Part shown: positions 1 through 8,303 of the stretch, piece after piece
Position numbering within the stretch: position 1 is the first letter of the stretch
Layout: each line of letters starts with the position of its first letter
NCBI GenBank assembly: GCA_963701265.1
Contig: OY969581.1
Coordinates: 1,240,001-1,304,000, forward strand
DNA length: 64,000 bases
Reading direction: 5' to 3'
Source of the DNA: VRUE01 sp963701265
Lineage (GTDB): Bacteria > Actinomycetota > Thermoleophilia > Solirubrobacterales > 70-9
Translations under genes and position numbers: made by a program
The notes under the pieces: generated by a model
Seen by the model: only the letters and a program-made list of their open reading frames with translations
Databases searched by the model: none
What the model was told of the DNA's origin: nothing

Positions 1-872
1 CCGGCGTCGAGCAGGTTGATCGGGCCGTCGTCGGTTGGGCCGAGCGGCGTCAGCAGGCGGCTGTCGGGGGTCTGGGCGCGGGCCATGCGGCCCTGCAAGC
101 TTGCCGGGACGTAGCGGGCGCCCGGTGCCAGCAGCCGGTTCAGCACGCGGTTCAAACGCGGGCCGCGCGGGTCATCGCCGAGCCAGTGTTCGGTGGCGGC
201 GTTGGCGATGACGCGATGGCGGGCCGGCCAGCTGGCGCCGAAAAGCTCGGTGAGGAGTGTGCGCTCGGCGGCGAGCAGGCGCTTGAGGTACTCAGGATGG
301 CCGCGGCTCTCCTCCGAGAGCAGGAACCGCGTGCCGGCCACCGCGGCGACGGCGCCGGCATCAAGCGCCTGGGCAACGTCCTCCCGCGTGGCGACCCCGC
401 CCGCGAGCAGGAGCGGGTAGTCGCTGGGGAGGGTGCTGGCCACCCGCTCGAACACCTCCAGCGCCGGCGTCGTGCCGCGCACGTGGCCGCCGGCCTCGAC
501 CCCCTGGACGATGAGCGCGTCGGCGCCGGCGGCGTGCGCCGCCTGCGCCTCGGCGAGCGAGCCGCACTGGTGCAGCCAGACACCCGGGGTGCGGCGGCGC
601 GGCTTGCCCCAGAAGGTGACCACCGCATCCGCCTCCGCCGCTGCCTCGAACCAGTCGCGACGGGCGAACGGCAACAGGATGTTGACCGCCAGCGGCCGCG
701 CGGTCAGCTGCCGGGCCGCGGCCAGCTCATGGCGGATCGCCGCGCCGCTGCCGACGGCGATCGTCCCCAGGCCGCCGGCCTCCGAGACGGCCGCGGCGAG
801 CTCGTGCCGGCTCAGCCCGCCGCCCATTCCCGCCTGCACGAGGGGAACGTCGAAGTTGAGCCGTCCGAACAC
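1..872 (-). CDS. Nitronate monooxygenase-like flavoprotein (3' end cut by window edge)
   Basis: Reading leftward from a GTG at 872 gives a continuous 290-residue frame that leaves the window without a stop. An in-frame TAA lies two codons upstream, which fixes the start. The N-terminus (VPLVQAGMGGGLS) and the later QGVEAGGHVRG and LLLAGGVATREDVAQALDAGA segments are the flavin- and phosphate-binding signatures of the 2-nitropropane dioxygenase/nitronate monooxygenase TIM-barrel family. Members oxidise alkyl nitronates with FMN and O2, but many homologues are untested enoyl-reductase-like proteins, so the substrate is unknown. It is divergent from the ZIP transporter gene. The missing C-terminus is outside the window rather than a biological truncation. 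Confidence 0.85.
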   Translation of the reverse strand, partial: MFGRLNFDVPLVQAGMGGGLSRHELAAAVSEAGGLGTIAVGSGAAIRHELAAARQLTARPLAVNILLPFARRDWFEAAAEADAVVTFWGKPRRRTPGVWLHQCGSLAEAQAAHAAGADALIVQGVEAGGHVRGTTPALEVFERVASTLPSDYPLLLAGGVATREDVAQALDAGAVAAVAGTRFLLSEESRGHPEYLKRLLAAERTLLTELFGASWPARHRVIANAATEHWLGDDPRGPRLNRVLNRLLAPGARYVPASLQGRMARAQTPDSRLLTPLGPTDDGPINLLDA

Positions 873-1032
873 TGCTTAGCCGGCTTGGTGGTAGCTGAAG
901 GTTCCCTCGCCGCTGGACACCGACAGGTCCATGGAGGCAGCTTTACACAGGCCGAAGTCTCACCGCGGCGGCTGCTGTGGATGGAAGAATCGCCGGCGTG
1001 CTCGCCCCCGTCACACCCGAGGTCAGGTAAAC

Positions 1033-1761
1033 GTGGCCGCCGCGTTGGGCTGGGGAGCGCTGGCGGCGTCGTCCCTGGTCATCGGCGCCCTGCTGGCCCT
1101 CTACCGGCGCTGGCCGGCACGACAGGTCGGGCTGGTTCTCGCCTTCGGCGCCGGCGCCCTGATCAGCGCGGTCAGCTTCGAGCTGGCGGCGGAGGGATTG
1201 CGGGTCGGCAGCCTCGGCGCCACCGCGCTCGGCCTCGGCGCCGGCGCGCTCACCTATTTCAGCCTCGACGGGCTGATCGCCGCCCGTTCCTCCTCCGGCC
1301 GCGGCCGGGCGGGGCGCAAGAGCGGCTCCGACCCGGGAACGGCGCTGGCGCTCGGCGCCTTCCTCGACGGGATCCCCGAGCAGCTCGTGCTCGGGATCGG
1401 CCTGGCCGCGGGAGAGGGGGTCGGGATCGGCCTGCTGATCGCGATCTTCGTCTCCAACCTGCCGGAGGCGATCGGCTCGGCCAGCGAGATGCGCGAGGCC
1501 GGCACCGATCGCGCCAAGATCCTCCGCCTCTGGGCTGGGGTGGCGGCGATCTGCACGGTCGCCACCGTCGCCGGTTACGCGATCGCCGACGCCGCCTCGG
1601 GTGAGCTGCGCGCCGGCATCGACGGCTTCGCCGCCGGGGCACTGCTGGTGATGCTGATCGACTCGATGATCCCGGAGGCGAGCAAGGAGTCCGGCCGCGT
1701 CGCCGGCCTCGTCACCACGCTCGGCTTCGCCGTCGCTACGGCGCTGTCGAGCCTCTCCTAG
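1033..1761 (+). CDS. ZIP-family divalent metal transporter
   Basis: This 242-residue hydrophobic protein has about eight membrane segments. The central segments carry the family metal-site pattern: DGIPEQLVLGIGLA, followed by IFVSNLPEAIGSASEM. ZIP proteins move Zn2+, Fe2+ or Mn2+ into the cytoplasm. I chose the GTG at 1033 because a GAGGTCAGG ribosome-binding stretch precedes it; the frame is open further upstream, but that extension (from 931) reads as unstructured Arg-rich sequence and would place non-membrane residues before the first helix. The 3' end overlaps the convergent small membrane protein gene by 26 bases. Metal preference cannot be read from sequence. Confidence 0.85.
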   Translation: MAAALGWGALAASSLVIGALLALYRRWPARQVGLVLAFGAGALISAVSFELAAEGLRVGSLGATALGLGAGALTYFSLDGLIAARSSSGRGRAGRKSGSDPGTALALGAFLDGIPEQLVLGIGLAAGEGVGIGLLIAIFVSNLPEAIGSASEMREAGTDRAKILRLWAGVAAICTVATVAGYAIADAASGELRAGIDGFAAGALLVMLIDSMIPEASKESGRVAGLVTTLGFAVATALSSLS

Positions 1762-1981
1762 CCAGGGCGATCAATCCCCAGGCCGAGACGACCGCCCAAG
1801 CGAACTCGAGCATCAGGAACCCCCACTGCGAGCCGCTTGCCGCGAGCACGGCAAGGATGACGGAGCCGACCAGGTTGAGCACGAGGTAGAGGCGGGACTG
1901 GGGATCGAGTCGCTCCATCTGGGCGGCGACGTAGGCGACGAGAATCAGCGCTGCGCCGACGATCTGGATGACCTGATCCAC
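1736..1981 (-). CDS. Small membrane protein, CBU_0592-like
   Basis: This 81-residue protein has three predicted hydrophobic helices (IQIVGAALILVAYVAAQ, LYLVLNLVGSVILAVLAA and FLMLEFAWAVVSAWGLIAL). The pattern of Y/Q at the end of helix 1, then LN..GS and E.AW, matches the small CBU_0592-type membrane family of unknown function, which I recognise from memory. It is convergent with the ZIP gene and shares its last 26 bases on the opposite strand. No function can be assigned. Confidence 0.7.
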   Translation of the reverse strand: MDQVIQIVGAALILVAYVAAQMERLDPQSRLYLVLNLVGSVILAVLAASGSQWGFLMLEFAWAVVSAWGLIALARRGSTAP

Positions 1982-2014
1982 GCCCCAAGGCTAGTGCGGG
2001 TGCGCCGGCCTCGA

Positions 2015-2935
2015 CTAGATGACGGGCGGTGGCGTCCCGTCCATGCTTGCCGCCAGCTCCGGGTCCCACTCGCAGACCGTGCAGGCGTGGGCGAAGACCG
2101 AGCGGGCGAACTCGAGCGCGGTGGCGTGCGGGTCGGCGCTTGCCCGCAGGTCTTCCCAGTCGAGGATGTAGAGGCCGAGTTCAGAGTCCCAGCGAGCGGC
2201 GGCCGGCGAGACCTTGCCGTCGGAGAAAGAGTCGGGAGCGGGGTGGGCGTAGGCGTAGAAGGCGGCCTTGCCGTATTTGGCGTCGCCCGGCCACCAGCCG
2301 ACGGCGACGTCCTGCGCGTCCATCGAGTTGCGCATGATGAAGTCGTCCGATGGCGGCTCGGCGGGTTGGCCCGAGAAGAGGCTGACCGCGAGGTCGAAGG
2401 AGCCCCACCAGGCGTTGACCGGGGTGTTGCGGCCGCGGTAGGGCGCGCGGAAGTCGGCGAGGACCAGGGCGGCCCGTGTCGCGGCGTCGAAGTAAGAGGC
2501 GACTCGGTCGGGGTCGTAGCGAGCGTGCTCCTCGTCCTGGTCGAGCGGCGTCTCCCAGGCCACCTCTTGCGGAGTGAGGTCGACCACGACGGGGCCGGAG
2601 AGCTCGGCGATCGCGGTGAGCACGTCGCGGGCCACGGCTCCCACCGATCTGTCCGGGGTGAGGGTGACGCGACGCGCCTCTCCGCCACTGTGCTCGGCAA
2701 CCGCCTCGTGGGCGTGCAGGTCAAGCGCCACCACCAGCGCCCCCGAGCCGTCCGGCGCCGGCAGCGGCGGTGTCTCCCAGCCCCGCGCGGTCAGTCGCAG
2801 CGCCGCATGCTGAAGCTGCGGCTCGGGCGGGGCCAGCTGCGCCGCCAGCTTGCCCAGCAGCTGAGTGTGCGCGTGCAGGGTGTCGCAGGTCTCGCGCCAG
2901 TCTTCATAGGAGACGGATGGCCACGACGAGGTCAC
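2015..2935 (-). CDS. DUF5996 family protein
   Basis: This soluble 306-residue protein has Trp- and His-rich conserved blocks (NAWWGSFDLAVSLFSG, DVAVGWWPGD, AFYAYAHPAP) typical of the DUF5996 family. No signal peptide or membrane helix is visible. The gene is divergent from the class III alcohol dehydrogenase gene with only 23 bases between the two start codons, so the two promoters must overlap the coding ends. The family has no established function, and nothing around it fixes one. Confidence 0.8.
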   Translation of the reverse strand: MTSSWPSVSYEDWRETCDTLHAHTQLLGKLAAQLAPPEPQLQHAALRLTARGWETPPLPAPDGSGALVVALDLHAHEAVAEHSGGEARRVTLTPDRSVGAVARDVLTAIAELSGPVVVDLTPQEVAWETPLDQDEEHARYDPDRVASYFDAATRAALVLADFRAPYRGRNTPVNAWWGSFDLAVSLFSGQPAEPPSDDFIMRNSMDAQDVAVGWWPGDAKYGKAAFYAYAHPAPDSFSDGKVSPAAARWDSELGLYILDWEDLRASADPHATALEFARSVFAHACTVCEWDPELAASMDGTPPPVI

Positions 2936-2958
2936 CTGCTCAGCTTAGGATGGTGGTG

Positions 2959-4065
2959 ATGAAGATGCGAGCCGCAGTGCTCGAGCAGTTCGGTGAGCCG
3001 CTGAGCGTGCAGGGGGTCGAGCTGGCCGAGCCGCGCGCCGGCGAGGTGCTGGTTCGCCTCGCCGCCTGCGGCGTCTGCCACACCGACCTCTACACCGCCT
3101 CCGGCGCGGACCCCTCCGGCTACGCGCCGACCGTGCTCGGGCACGAGGGCGCCGGCGTGGTCGAGCGGGTCGGCCCCGACGTCACCCTGCTCGCCCCGGG
3201 CGATCACGTCGTCACTCTCTTCTCGCCCCAGTGCGGCGAGTGCGTCCACTGCCTCGACCCGCGCACCAACCTCTGCCTGGCGATCCGCGAGCAGCAGAAC
3301 AAGGGCTTCCTGCCCGACGGCAGCACCCGCATCTCCCGCGACGGCGATCCGATCCGCCACTTCATGGGCTGCTCGACCTTCGCCGAGTACACGGTGATGC
3401 CGGAGATCGCCCTGGCCAAGGTCAGCCCCGAGGCGCCGTTCGAGCACGCCTGCCTCTTCGCCTGCGGCCTCTCGACCGGGCTCGGCGCGGCGATCAACAC
3501 CGCCGCCGTGCAGCCCGGCAGCACCTGCGTCGTCTTCGGCGCCGGCATGGTCGGGCTCGGCGCGGTCGCCGGCTGCCGCCTGCAGGGCGCCGAGCGGATC
3601 GCCTGCGTCGACCTCTCGCCCGAGCGGCTCGAGCTGGCCCGCGGCCAGGGCGCCACCGACCTGCTGCTGGGCGGTGAGAACACGGTCGAGGAGATCCTCG
3701 CGATGACCGACGGCTTCGGCGCCGACTACACCTTCGAGGCGACCGGCAGCGTCGCGGTGATGCGCCAGGCGGTCGAAGCGGCGCGCATGGGCTGGGGCCT
3801 CTGCACCGTCGCCGGGGTGGCCGGCAAGGGGGAGACCCTGGATGTGGTCCCCCGCTTCCTGATCACCGGGCGCCGCATCGCCGGCTCGTCTTTCGGCGGG
3901 GTCAAGGGCCGCGAGCAGGTGCCGCTGCTGATCGATCGCTACCTCGCCGGCGAGATCGACCTGACGCCCTTCGTCTCCCACCGCATCGGCCTCGACGAGG
4001 TCAACCGCGGCTTCGAGTTGATGGAGGCCCAGGACGGGATCCGCAGCGTGATCGAGCTCGCCTAG
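2959..4065 (+). CDS. Class III zinc alcohol dehydrogenase (S-hydroxymethyl-thiol / formaldehyde dehydrogenase type)
   Basis: This is a 368-residue medium-chain dehydrogenase. The catalytic zinc site is visible as GVCHTD (Cys, His), GHEGAG (His-Glu) and the later CGLSTGLGAA cysteine. The structural zinc lobe has four cysteines in SPQCGECVHCLDPRTNLC. The NAD fold shows VFGAGMVGLGAV. The overall pattern, including NKGFLPDGSTR, follows the glutathione- or mycothiol-dependent formaldehyde dehydrogenase class rather than simple alcohol dehydrogenases. I set the start at ATG 2959, eight bases after AGGA; ATGs at 2950 and 2965 are also in frame. A formate dehydrogenase 4.2 kb downstream would complete formaldehyde oxidation to CO2. 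The thiol cofactor is not determinable here. Confidence 0.85.
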   Translation: MKMRAAVLEQFGEPLSVQGVELAEPRAGEVLVRLAACGVCHTDLYTASGADPSGYAPTVLGHEGAGVVERVGPDVTLLAPGDHVVTLFSPQCGECVHCLDPRTNLCLAIREQQNKGFLPDGSTRISRDGDPIRHFMGCSTFAEYTVMPEIALAKVSPEAPFEHACLFACGLSTGLGAAINTAAVQPGSTCVVFGAGMVGLGAVAGCRLQGAERIACVDLSPERLELARGQGATDLLLGGENTVEEILAMTDGFGADYTFEATGSVAVMRQAVEAARMGWGLCTVAGVAGKGETLDVVPRFLITGRRIAGSSFGGVKGREQVPLLIDRYLAGEIDLTPFVSHRIGLDEVNRGFELMEAQDGIRSVIELA

Positions 4066-4081
4066 AGGTTAGGTTGAGCCG

Positions 4082-4504
4082 GTGAGTTACCGCCTGCTCC
4101 CAGCCGCCGATGCGTTCTGGCGGCCCTCGAACCAGATGGGGATCGACAACACCGATCTCGGCAGCCAGCTCGGGGCGGAGAAGCTCGGTGCCAGGCTCTG
4201 GCGGCTGAAGCCCGGACAGGCCTCGACCCGGCACCGGCACTTCGAGCAGGAGGAGCTCTACCTGCTGCTGGAGGGTTCGGGACGGATGCGGGTCGACGAT
4301 GACCTGCTGACGCTGGAGCCGCTGGACACCGTCCTGGTCAAGCCCGACTCGGCGCGCCAGCTCTTCAACGACACCGCCGCGGACCAGCTCTGGTTCGTCG
4401 CCGGCGCCCCGCCCGAGCTCGCGAACACACTGGAGATGTCGGCCGAGCAGCTCGCCTCGCTCTACCCGGACGGACCGAAAGCGCTGCCTCCAGAGCTGAG
4501 TTGA
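4082..4504 (+). CDS. Cupin-domain protein
   Basis: This 140-residue single-domain protein has a cupin barrel. Motif 1 is visible as TRHRHFEQEELYLLLEGSGRMRVDD and motif 2 as DTVLVKPDSARQLFND. Motif 1 keeps two His and a Glu that would bind metal, while motif 2 lacks the usual His, having Asp-Ser-Ala-Arg instead, so metal binding may be altered. The start is GTG at 4082, 16 bases after the dehydrogenase stop, so co-transcription is likely. Small cupins are often isomerases, dioxygenases or ligand sensors; the role here is unknown. Confidence 0.8.
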   Translation: MSYRLLPAADAFWRPSNQMGIDNTDLGSQLGAEKLGARLWRLKPGQASTRHRHFEQEELYLLLEGSGRMRVDDDLLTLEPLDTVLVKPDSARQLFNDTAADQLWFVAGAPPELANTLEMSAEQLASLYPDGPKALPPELS

Positions 4505-4511
4505 TTCAAGG

Positions 4512-4982
4512 ATGGAAGCGACCGGCTCACCGCGTTGTCGTCGTGCTCTGCTCGTTGGCGGGATGGTCGCGACAATGTTTTTGACGGTCAGCGGTTGCGG
4601 TCGTGTCGGCGAGACAACGGATTCCGGCTCCGAAGCTCGGGTGATCGAACGCCCGACGGCCGACGGCCGGCACGAGTCACCGGCGCAGAAGGTCACCCCG
4701 TCTACTTGTCCAGCCGACCTGCCCAGCTGTCGCAGCACCGAAGGCCGAATCGCCTACGTGGAGAGGGTCGACCCGGACGGCGACGGCGACGCTCACTTCG
4801 TCATCGTCGACCCCCAGAGCATCACCCTGCCGGAGCTGACCGCGATCGACGTGCGCAAGGGGCTGCGGCCCGATCCGCTCCCTGGGCCCGGCGATCTGAT
4901 CAGCGCTGCCGGGCCGGTGCAGAAGGGTTCTTACGGGCAGAGCCAGATCCACGCATTGGAGCTGCACGTAGCCGGTCGCTAG
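4512..4982 (+). CDS. Putative lipoprotein of unknown function
   Basis: This 156-residue protein has an Arg-containing n-region, a hydrophobic stretch and a lipobox ending VSGC at about residues 26-29, indicating export and lipid anchoring. The mature part has a compact region (GRIAYVERVDPDGDGDAHFVIVD, then DLISAAGPVQKG) that looks like a small beta-barrel, perhaps OB-like; this is a guess from pattern only. The start is seven bases after the cupin stop with AAGG just upstream, suggesting the same transcript. I do not recognise a family. Confidence 0.6.
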   Translation: MEATGSPRCRRALLVGGMVATMFLTVSGCGRVGETTDSGSEARVIERPTADGRHESPAQKVTPSTCPADLPSCRSTEGRIAYVERVDPDGDGDAHFVIVDPQSITLPELTAIDVRKGLRPDPLPGPGDLISAAGPVQKGSYGQSQIHALELHVAGR

Positions 4983-5039
4983 CTGTCTCTCGCCAACTCG
5001 AGCGAGATTGCGGATGCCAGCTTGGGGTAGCTCGATGGA

Positions 5040-5459
5040 ATGAATCTCAAAACGATGTTCGCCCCTGCCCTGATCGCCTTGGCCTTCGGCCTCTCGGCCT
5101 GCGGGGGTGGGGACGACGGCGACACGTCGACCGTCACCGAGTCCGAGTCCGAGTCGAGTGAATCGAGTGGCAGCGCTCCCGCTCCCAGTGGTGAGGCAGC
5201 GCGGGCGGAAAAGGTCGAGATCGTCGACTTTGCCTACGACCCCGACCCGATCACGGTCCAGGTCGGCGGCAAGGTGACCTGGCTCAACCAGGACTCGGCG
5301 CCGCACACGGCAACCGCCGAGGACGGCAGCTTCGACACCGGCACGCTGGAGGAAGGCAAGCTCAAGTCGGAGACCTTCAAGCAGGCCGGCACCTACGCCT
5401 ACATCTGTGAGATCCACCCTGACATGCACGGCACGGTTGAAGTTGTAGAGAAGGATTAG
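5040..5459 (+). CDS. Cupredoxin (plastocyanin/azurin-like) lipoprotein
   Basis: This is a 139-residue exported protein. The lipobox LSAC places the modified Cys at residue 21. A Ser/Glu-rich linker (about 30-55) leads to a cupredoxin domain. Type 1 copper ligands are visible: His89 in APHTA, then Cys123, His126 and Met129 in CEIHPDM. It should be a membrane-anchored, outward-facing single-electron carrier. It follows another lipoprotein gene by 57 bases. The electron partners are unknown; no cupredoxin-coupled oxidase subunit is adjacent, although a CtaG-like gene lies far downstream. Confidence 0.88.
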   Translation: MNLKTMFAPALIALAFGLSACGGGDDGDTSTVTESESESSESSGSAPAPSGEAARAEKVEIVDFAYDPDPITVQVGGKVTWLNQDSAPHTATAEDGSFDTGTLEEGKLKSETFKQAGTYAYICEIHPDMHGTVEVVEKD

Positions 5460-5528
5460 GCAGGCAAATTGCGGGAAACAGGTAGCCCTGGCCCCCGGTC
5501 GGGGCACTGCCTGAAAGAGGAGGGAAAG

Positions 5529-6122
5529 ATGGCCCAGACGAAAACAAAAAGAGCGAAACCTGCCAAAAAAGCGAAAGCTTCAAGCAGCGCGAAAACGAGC
5601 AAAGCGAAAGCGAAAACCGCTCGCAAAGCGAACGCGAGGAAATCGAGTTCGCGACCGAAAAGCGCGAGCAGCACAGCCAAACCGGCCCACAGCAACGGCA
5701 ACGGCAGTTCACACGTTGTCGGCGACGGCGCCAAGGCTGTCCGCGACGCTGTGGGCAATGCCGGAAAAGGCGCGGGCCACGCGGTCAGCAAAGCCGGCAA
5801 AGATGCGGGCCATGCGGTCGGCAAGGCCAAGATTCCGCTGCTTGCCGGCGGCGCGGCCGTAGTAGGCACGGTTGGCGGAATTGCCCTCGGTGCCAGCCGC
5901 TCCGGCGACAAGGTGCTCGGCGTCAAGCTGCCCAAACCCAAGCGGGTCAAGCTCAGGTCCAAAGACCTGTCCAAGGTGGCAAAGGAAGTCGGCCGCTTTG
6001 GCGAGAACGTCGGCGAGCTGACGACCGAGTTGAAGCATGCGCGCGAGGGCCTCGCCAATGGCGAGGGTAAACAGAGTTCGCCAATCGAGGTCCTGCTCAG
6101 CGGCCTGACCTCGCGGCGTTAA
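5529..6122 (+). CDS. Lys/Ala-rich basic protein, nucleoid-like tail plus membrane-proximal segment
   Basis: This is a 197-residue protein. The first 65 residues are almost entirely Lys, Ala, Ser, Arg and Thr, in the style of histone H1-like or DNA-binding tails. A region with repeats of GKGAGHAVSKAGKDAGHAVGKA follows, then one hydrophobic stretch (IPLLAGGAAVVGTVGGIALGA) and a charged C-terminus. I use ATG 5529 because GAGGAGGGAAAG lies directly upstream; an in-frame ATG at 5469 lacks this. It heads a run of small stress-type genes with CsbD. It may tether nucleic acid near the membrane, but this is composition-based inference. Confidence 0.65.
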   Translation: MAQTKTKRAKPAKKAKASSSAKTSKAKAKTARKANARKSSSRPKSASSTAKPAHSNGNGSSHVVGDGAKAVRDAVGNAGKGAGHAVSKAGKDAGHAVGKAKIPLLAGGAAVVGTVGGIALGASRSGDKVLGVKLPKPKRVKLRSKDLSKVAKEVGRFGENVGELTTELKHAREGLANGEGKQSSPIEVLLSGLTSRR

Positions 6123-6145
6123 GGACCACTAGAGAGAGGACTCAT

Positions 6146-6325
6146 ATGACTGACGAGATCAGGAACAAGGACGACGCCAAGGGGCGTGTCAAGGAGGCTG
6201 CCGGCAGCCTCACCGGTGACGATGACCTCAAGCGCGAGGGCAAGGTCGACAAGGCGACCGGCGCGGCGAAGGACGGGGTCGAGAAGGTGGCCGACAAGAT
6301 CAAAGGCGTGCTGGGGCGCGACTAG
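6146..6325 (+). CDS. CsbD-family general stress protein
   Basis: This 59-residue highly charged protein begins MTDEIRNKDDAKGRVKEAAG and has the two-fold CsbD pattern (KGRVKEAAGSLTGD, then REGKVDKATGAAKDGVEKV). A strong AGAGAGAGGA ribosome-binding site sits six bases before the ATG. CsbD-like proteins are small, intrinsically flexible stress proteins, controlled by SigB in Bacillus; their biochemical role is unknown. The gene follows the Lys-rich protein gene by 23 bases, so the two are probably one stress transcript. Confidence 0.85.
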   Translation: MTDEIRNKDDAKGRVKEAAGSLTGDDDLKREGKVDKATGAAKDGVEKVADKIKGVLGRD

Positions 6326-6348
6326 CGTCCCGGCTGCATCAGGCACGA

Positions 6349-6594
6349 ATGCCCTTCTGGATCGCCAGCCGCGCAATGCCCGCCGTTTGGAAGCGGATCC
6401 CCTGGCGGATGGTCTGGGCCGTCGTGTTGTGGCTCGGCGCGAAAGGGCGCGAGCGCGTCGAGCACAACCTGACGCAGAAAGAACAGCGCGAGTTCTGGCG
6501 CCTGGTCAAGAAGTCGAAGGGGCGCCCCGGCAACCTGCCGCAGCGCGACCGCACCCGGTTGAAGAACATCGCCGGAAAGGCAGTTCGCGGCTGA
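6349..6594 (+). CDS. Small basic hypothetical protein
   Basis: This is an 81-residue protein with an amphipathic or hydrophobic N-terminus (RMVWAVVLWLGA at about residues 20-31) and a strongly basic C-terminus (REFWRLVKKSKGRPGNLPQRDRTRLK). It sits 23 bases after csbD and 26 bases before the PhoD-like gene in the same orientation. The ribosome-binding site is weak, and an alternative ATG at 6376 is possible. I do not recognise a named family. The basic tail suggests contact with nucleic acid or phospholipid, which is inference only. Confidence 0.5.
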   Translation: MPFWIASRAMPAVWKRIPWRMVWAVVLWLGAKGRERVEHNLTQKEQREFWRLVKKSKGRPGNLPQRDRTRLKNIAGKAVRG

Positions 6595-6620
6595 CGCTGC
6601 GTCCGAGCCTGGAGTGACTG

Positions 6621-8264
6621 ATGGCGGACCTCGTTCTCGGCCCCCTGCTGCGCTACGTCGGCGAGACCGAGGCGACGGTCTGGGTTGAGACCGACGGCCC
6701 CTGCGAGGTCGAGGTGCTCGGCCACCGCGAGCCGACCTTCGCGGTCGAGGAGCACTTCTACGCCCTGGTCCGGATCGAGGACCTCGAGCCGGGCAGCTTC
6801 AACGAGTACGAGGTCAAGCTCGACGGCGAGCGCCGCTGGCCGGAGCCCGGCTCCGACCTGCCGCCGAGCGCGATCCGCACCCTCGGCCGCGATCGCCCGC
6901 TCGACATCTGCTTCGGCTCCTGCCGGGTCGCCCTGCCGCACACCGAGCCCTACGTGCACAGCGCCGACCGCCACGAAGACGGCAAGGAGTACGACGCCCT
7001 GCGCGTGCTGGCGCTGGAAATGAGCCGCACCGAGCGCGACAAGTGGCCCGAGCTGCTCTTCCTGCTCGGCGACCAGGTCTACGTCGACGAGGGCTCACCG
7101 CAAACCCGCGAGCGGATCCGCGAACGGCGTAGCACCGGCACGCCGCCCGGTGACGAGGTCACCGACTTCGAGGAGTACTCCTGGCTCTACGTCGAGTCCT
7201 GGAGCGATCCGATGATCCGCTGGCTGTTCTCGACCGTCTCCGTCTCGATGCTCTGGGACGACCACGACATGAGCGACGACTGGAACATCTCCCGCTCCTG
7301 GCTCGAGGAGATGGAAGAGAAGTCCTGGTGGCACGGCCGCGCCGCCTCGGGGATCATGAGCTACTGGGTCTACCAGCACCTCGGCAACCTCTCGCCGCGG
7401 GAGCTGGATCAGAACGACCTCTACCGCCGGGTCCGCGGCAACGTGCACGCGACCAGTGCGCTGCGCGAGTTTGCCTGCGAGATCGACTCGACCGGGGCCG
7501 GCAGCCGCTGGAGCTACTGCCACGACCTCGGCAACACGCGGGCGATCTTCATGGATTCGCGAGCCGGTCGAGTGTTGAAGGAGGGGGAGCGTTCGATCTT
7601 CGACGAGGACGAGTGGGACTGGATCGTCGAGCACGCCACTGGTGACTTCGACCACCTCTTGATCTCAACCACGGTCCCCTTTCTGCTCTCACCCGGCTTC
7701 CACCATCTCGAGGCCTGGAGCGAGCGGGTCGGCGACGGTGCCTGGGGTGGGCTGGCGGCGCGCGGGGCCGAGAAGATCCGGCGCGCGGTCGACTTCGACC
7801 ACTGGGCCTCCTTCGACAAGTCCTTCCAGCTGCTGCGCGGCCTGCTCGAAGAGGTCGGTGCCGGCAAGCGGGGCAAGGCGCCCGCCTCGATCGTCGTCCT
7901 CTCCGGCGACGTCCACCACGCCTATCTCGCTGAGATGGCCTTCCGGCCCGAGGCCGAGATGCAGAGCGCCGTCTACCAGGCGGTCTGCTCGCCCTACCGC
8001 AACCCGCTCGACGCCCACGAGCGGCGGGCGATCAAAGCCGGCTTCACCCGCCCCTTCGTCGCCGCGATGAAAACGCTCGCCGGCTGGGCCGGAGCGCCGG
8101 ACCCCGGCCTGCGTTGGCGGCTCGCCGAGGGCCCCTATTTCGACAACCAGGTCGCGACCCTGCGCCTGGACGGGCGCGAGGCGCTGATGCAGCTCGACAA
8201 GACGGTTCCCGGCGAGGAGGAAGAGCGCCGCCTCGACTGCGTCTTCGAGCGCCGCCTGGCCTGA
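6621..8264 (+). CDS. PhoD-like metallophosphatase
   Basis: This is a 547-residue protein. The first roughly 90 residues form the Ig-like beta domain found ahead of PhoD catalytic domains (LGPLLRYVGETEATVWVET). The metallophosphatase motifs follow: CFGSC, LGDQVYVDE, WDDHDMSDDWN and SGDVHHAYLAEM, which supply Asp, Asn and His metal ligands. No signal peptide or twin-arginine motif is seen, unlike secreted PhoD alkaline phosphatases, so it is probably cytoplasmic. PhoD enzymes hydrolyse phosphomonoesters or diesters using Fe/Ca; the substrate here is unknown. It is followed by the formate dehydrogenase gene after 39 bases. Confidence 0.85.
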   Translation: MADLVLGPLLRYVGETEATVWVETDGPCEVEVLGHREPTFAVEEHFYALVRIEDLEPGSFNEYEVKLDGERRWPEPGSDLPPSAIRTLGRDRPLDICFGSCRVALPHTEPYVHSADRHEDGKEYDALRVLALEMSRTERDKWPELLFLLGDQVYVDEGSPQTRERIRERRSTGTPPGDEVTDFEEYSWLYVESWSDPMIRWLFSTVSVSMLWDDHDMSDDWNISRSWLEEMEEKSWWHGRAASGIMSYWVYQHLGNLSPRELDQNDLYRRVRGNVHATSALREFACEIDSTGAGSRWSYCHDLGNTRAIFMDSRAGRVLKEGERSIFDEDEWDWIVEHATGDFDHLLISTTVPFLLSPGFHHLEAWSERVGDGAWGGLAARGAEKIRRAVDFDHWASFDKSFQLLRGLLEEVGAGKRGKAPASIVVLSGDVHHAYLAEMAFRPEAEMQSAVYQAVCSPYRNPLDAHERRAIKAGFTRPFVAAMKTLAGWAGAPDPGLRWRLAEGPYFDNQVATLRLDGREALMQLDKTVPGEEEERRLDCVFERRLA

Positions 8265-8303
8265 GCTTGACCATTCAGGGCGCCCTGCGGGAGGATGGGT
8301 TGC

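Noticed and set aside
152..628. Leftward 158-residue Arg/Ser-rich frame
   Set aside because: Out-of-frame shadow; the real leftward frame from 872 shows nitronate monooxygenase motifs.
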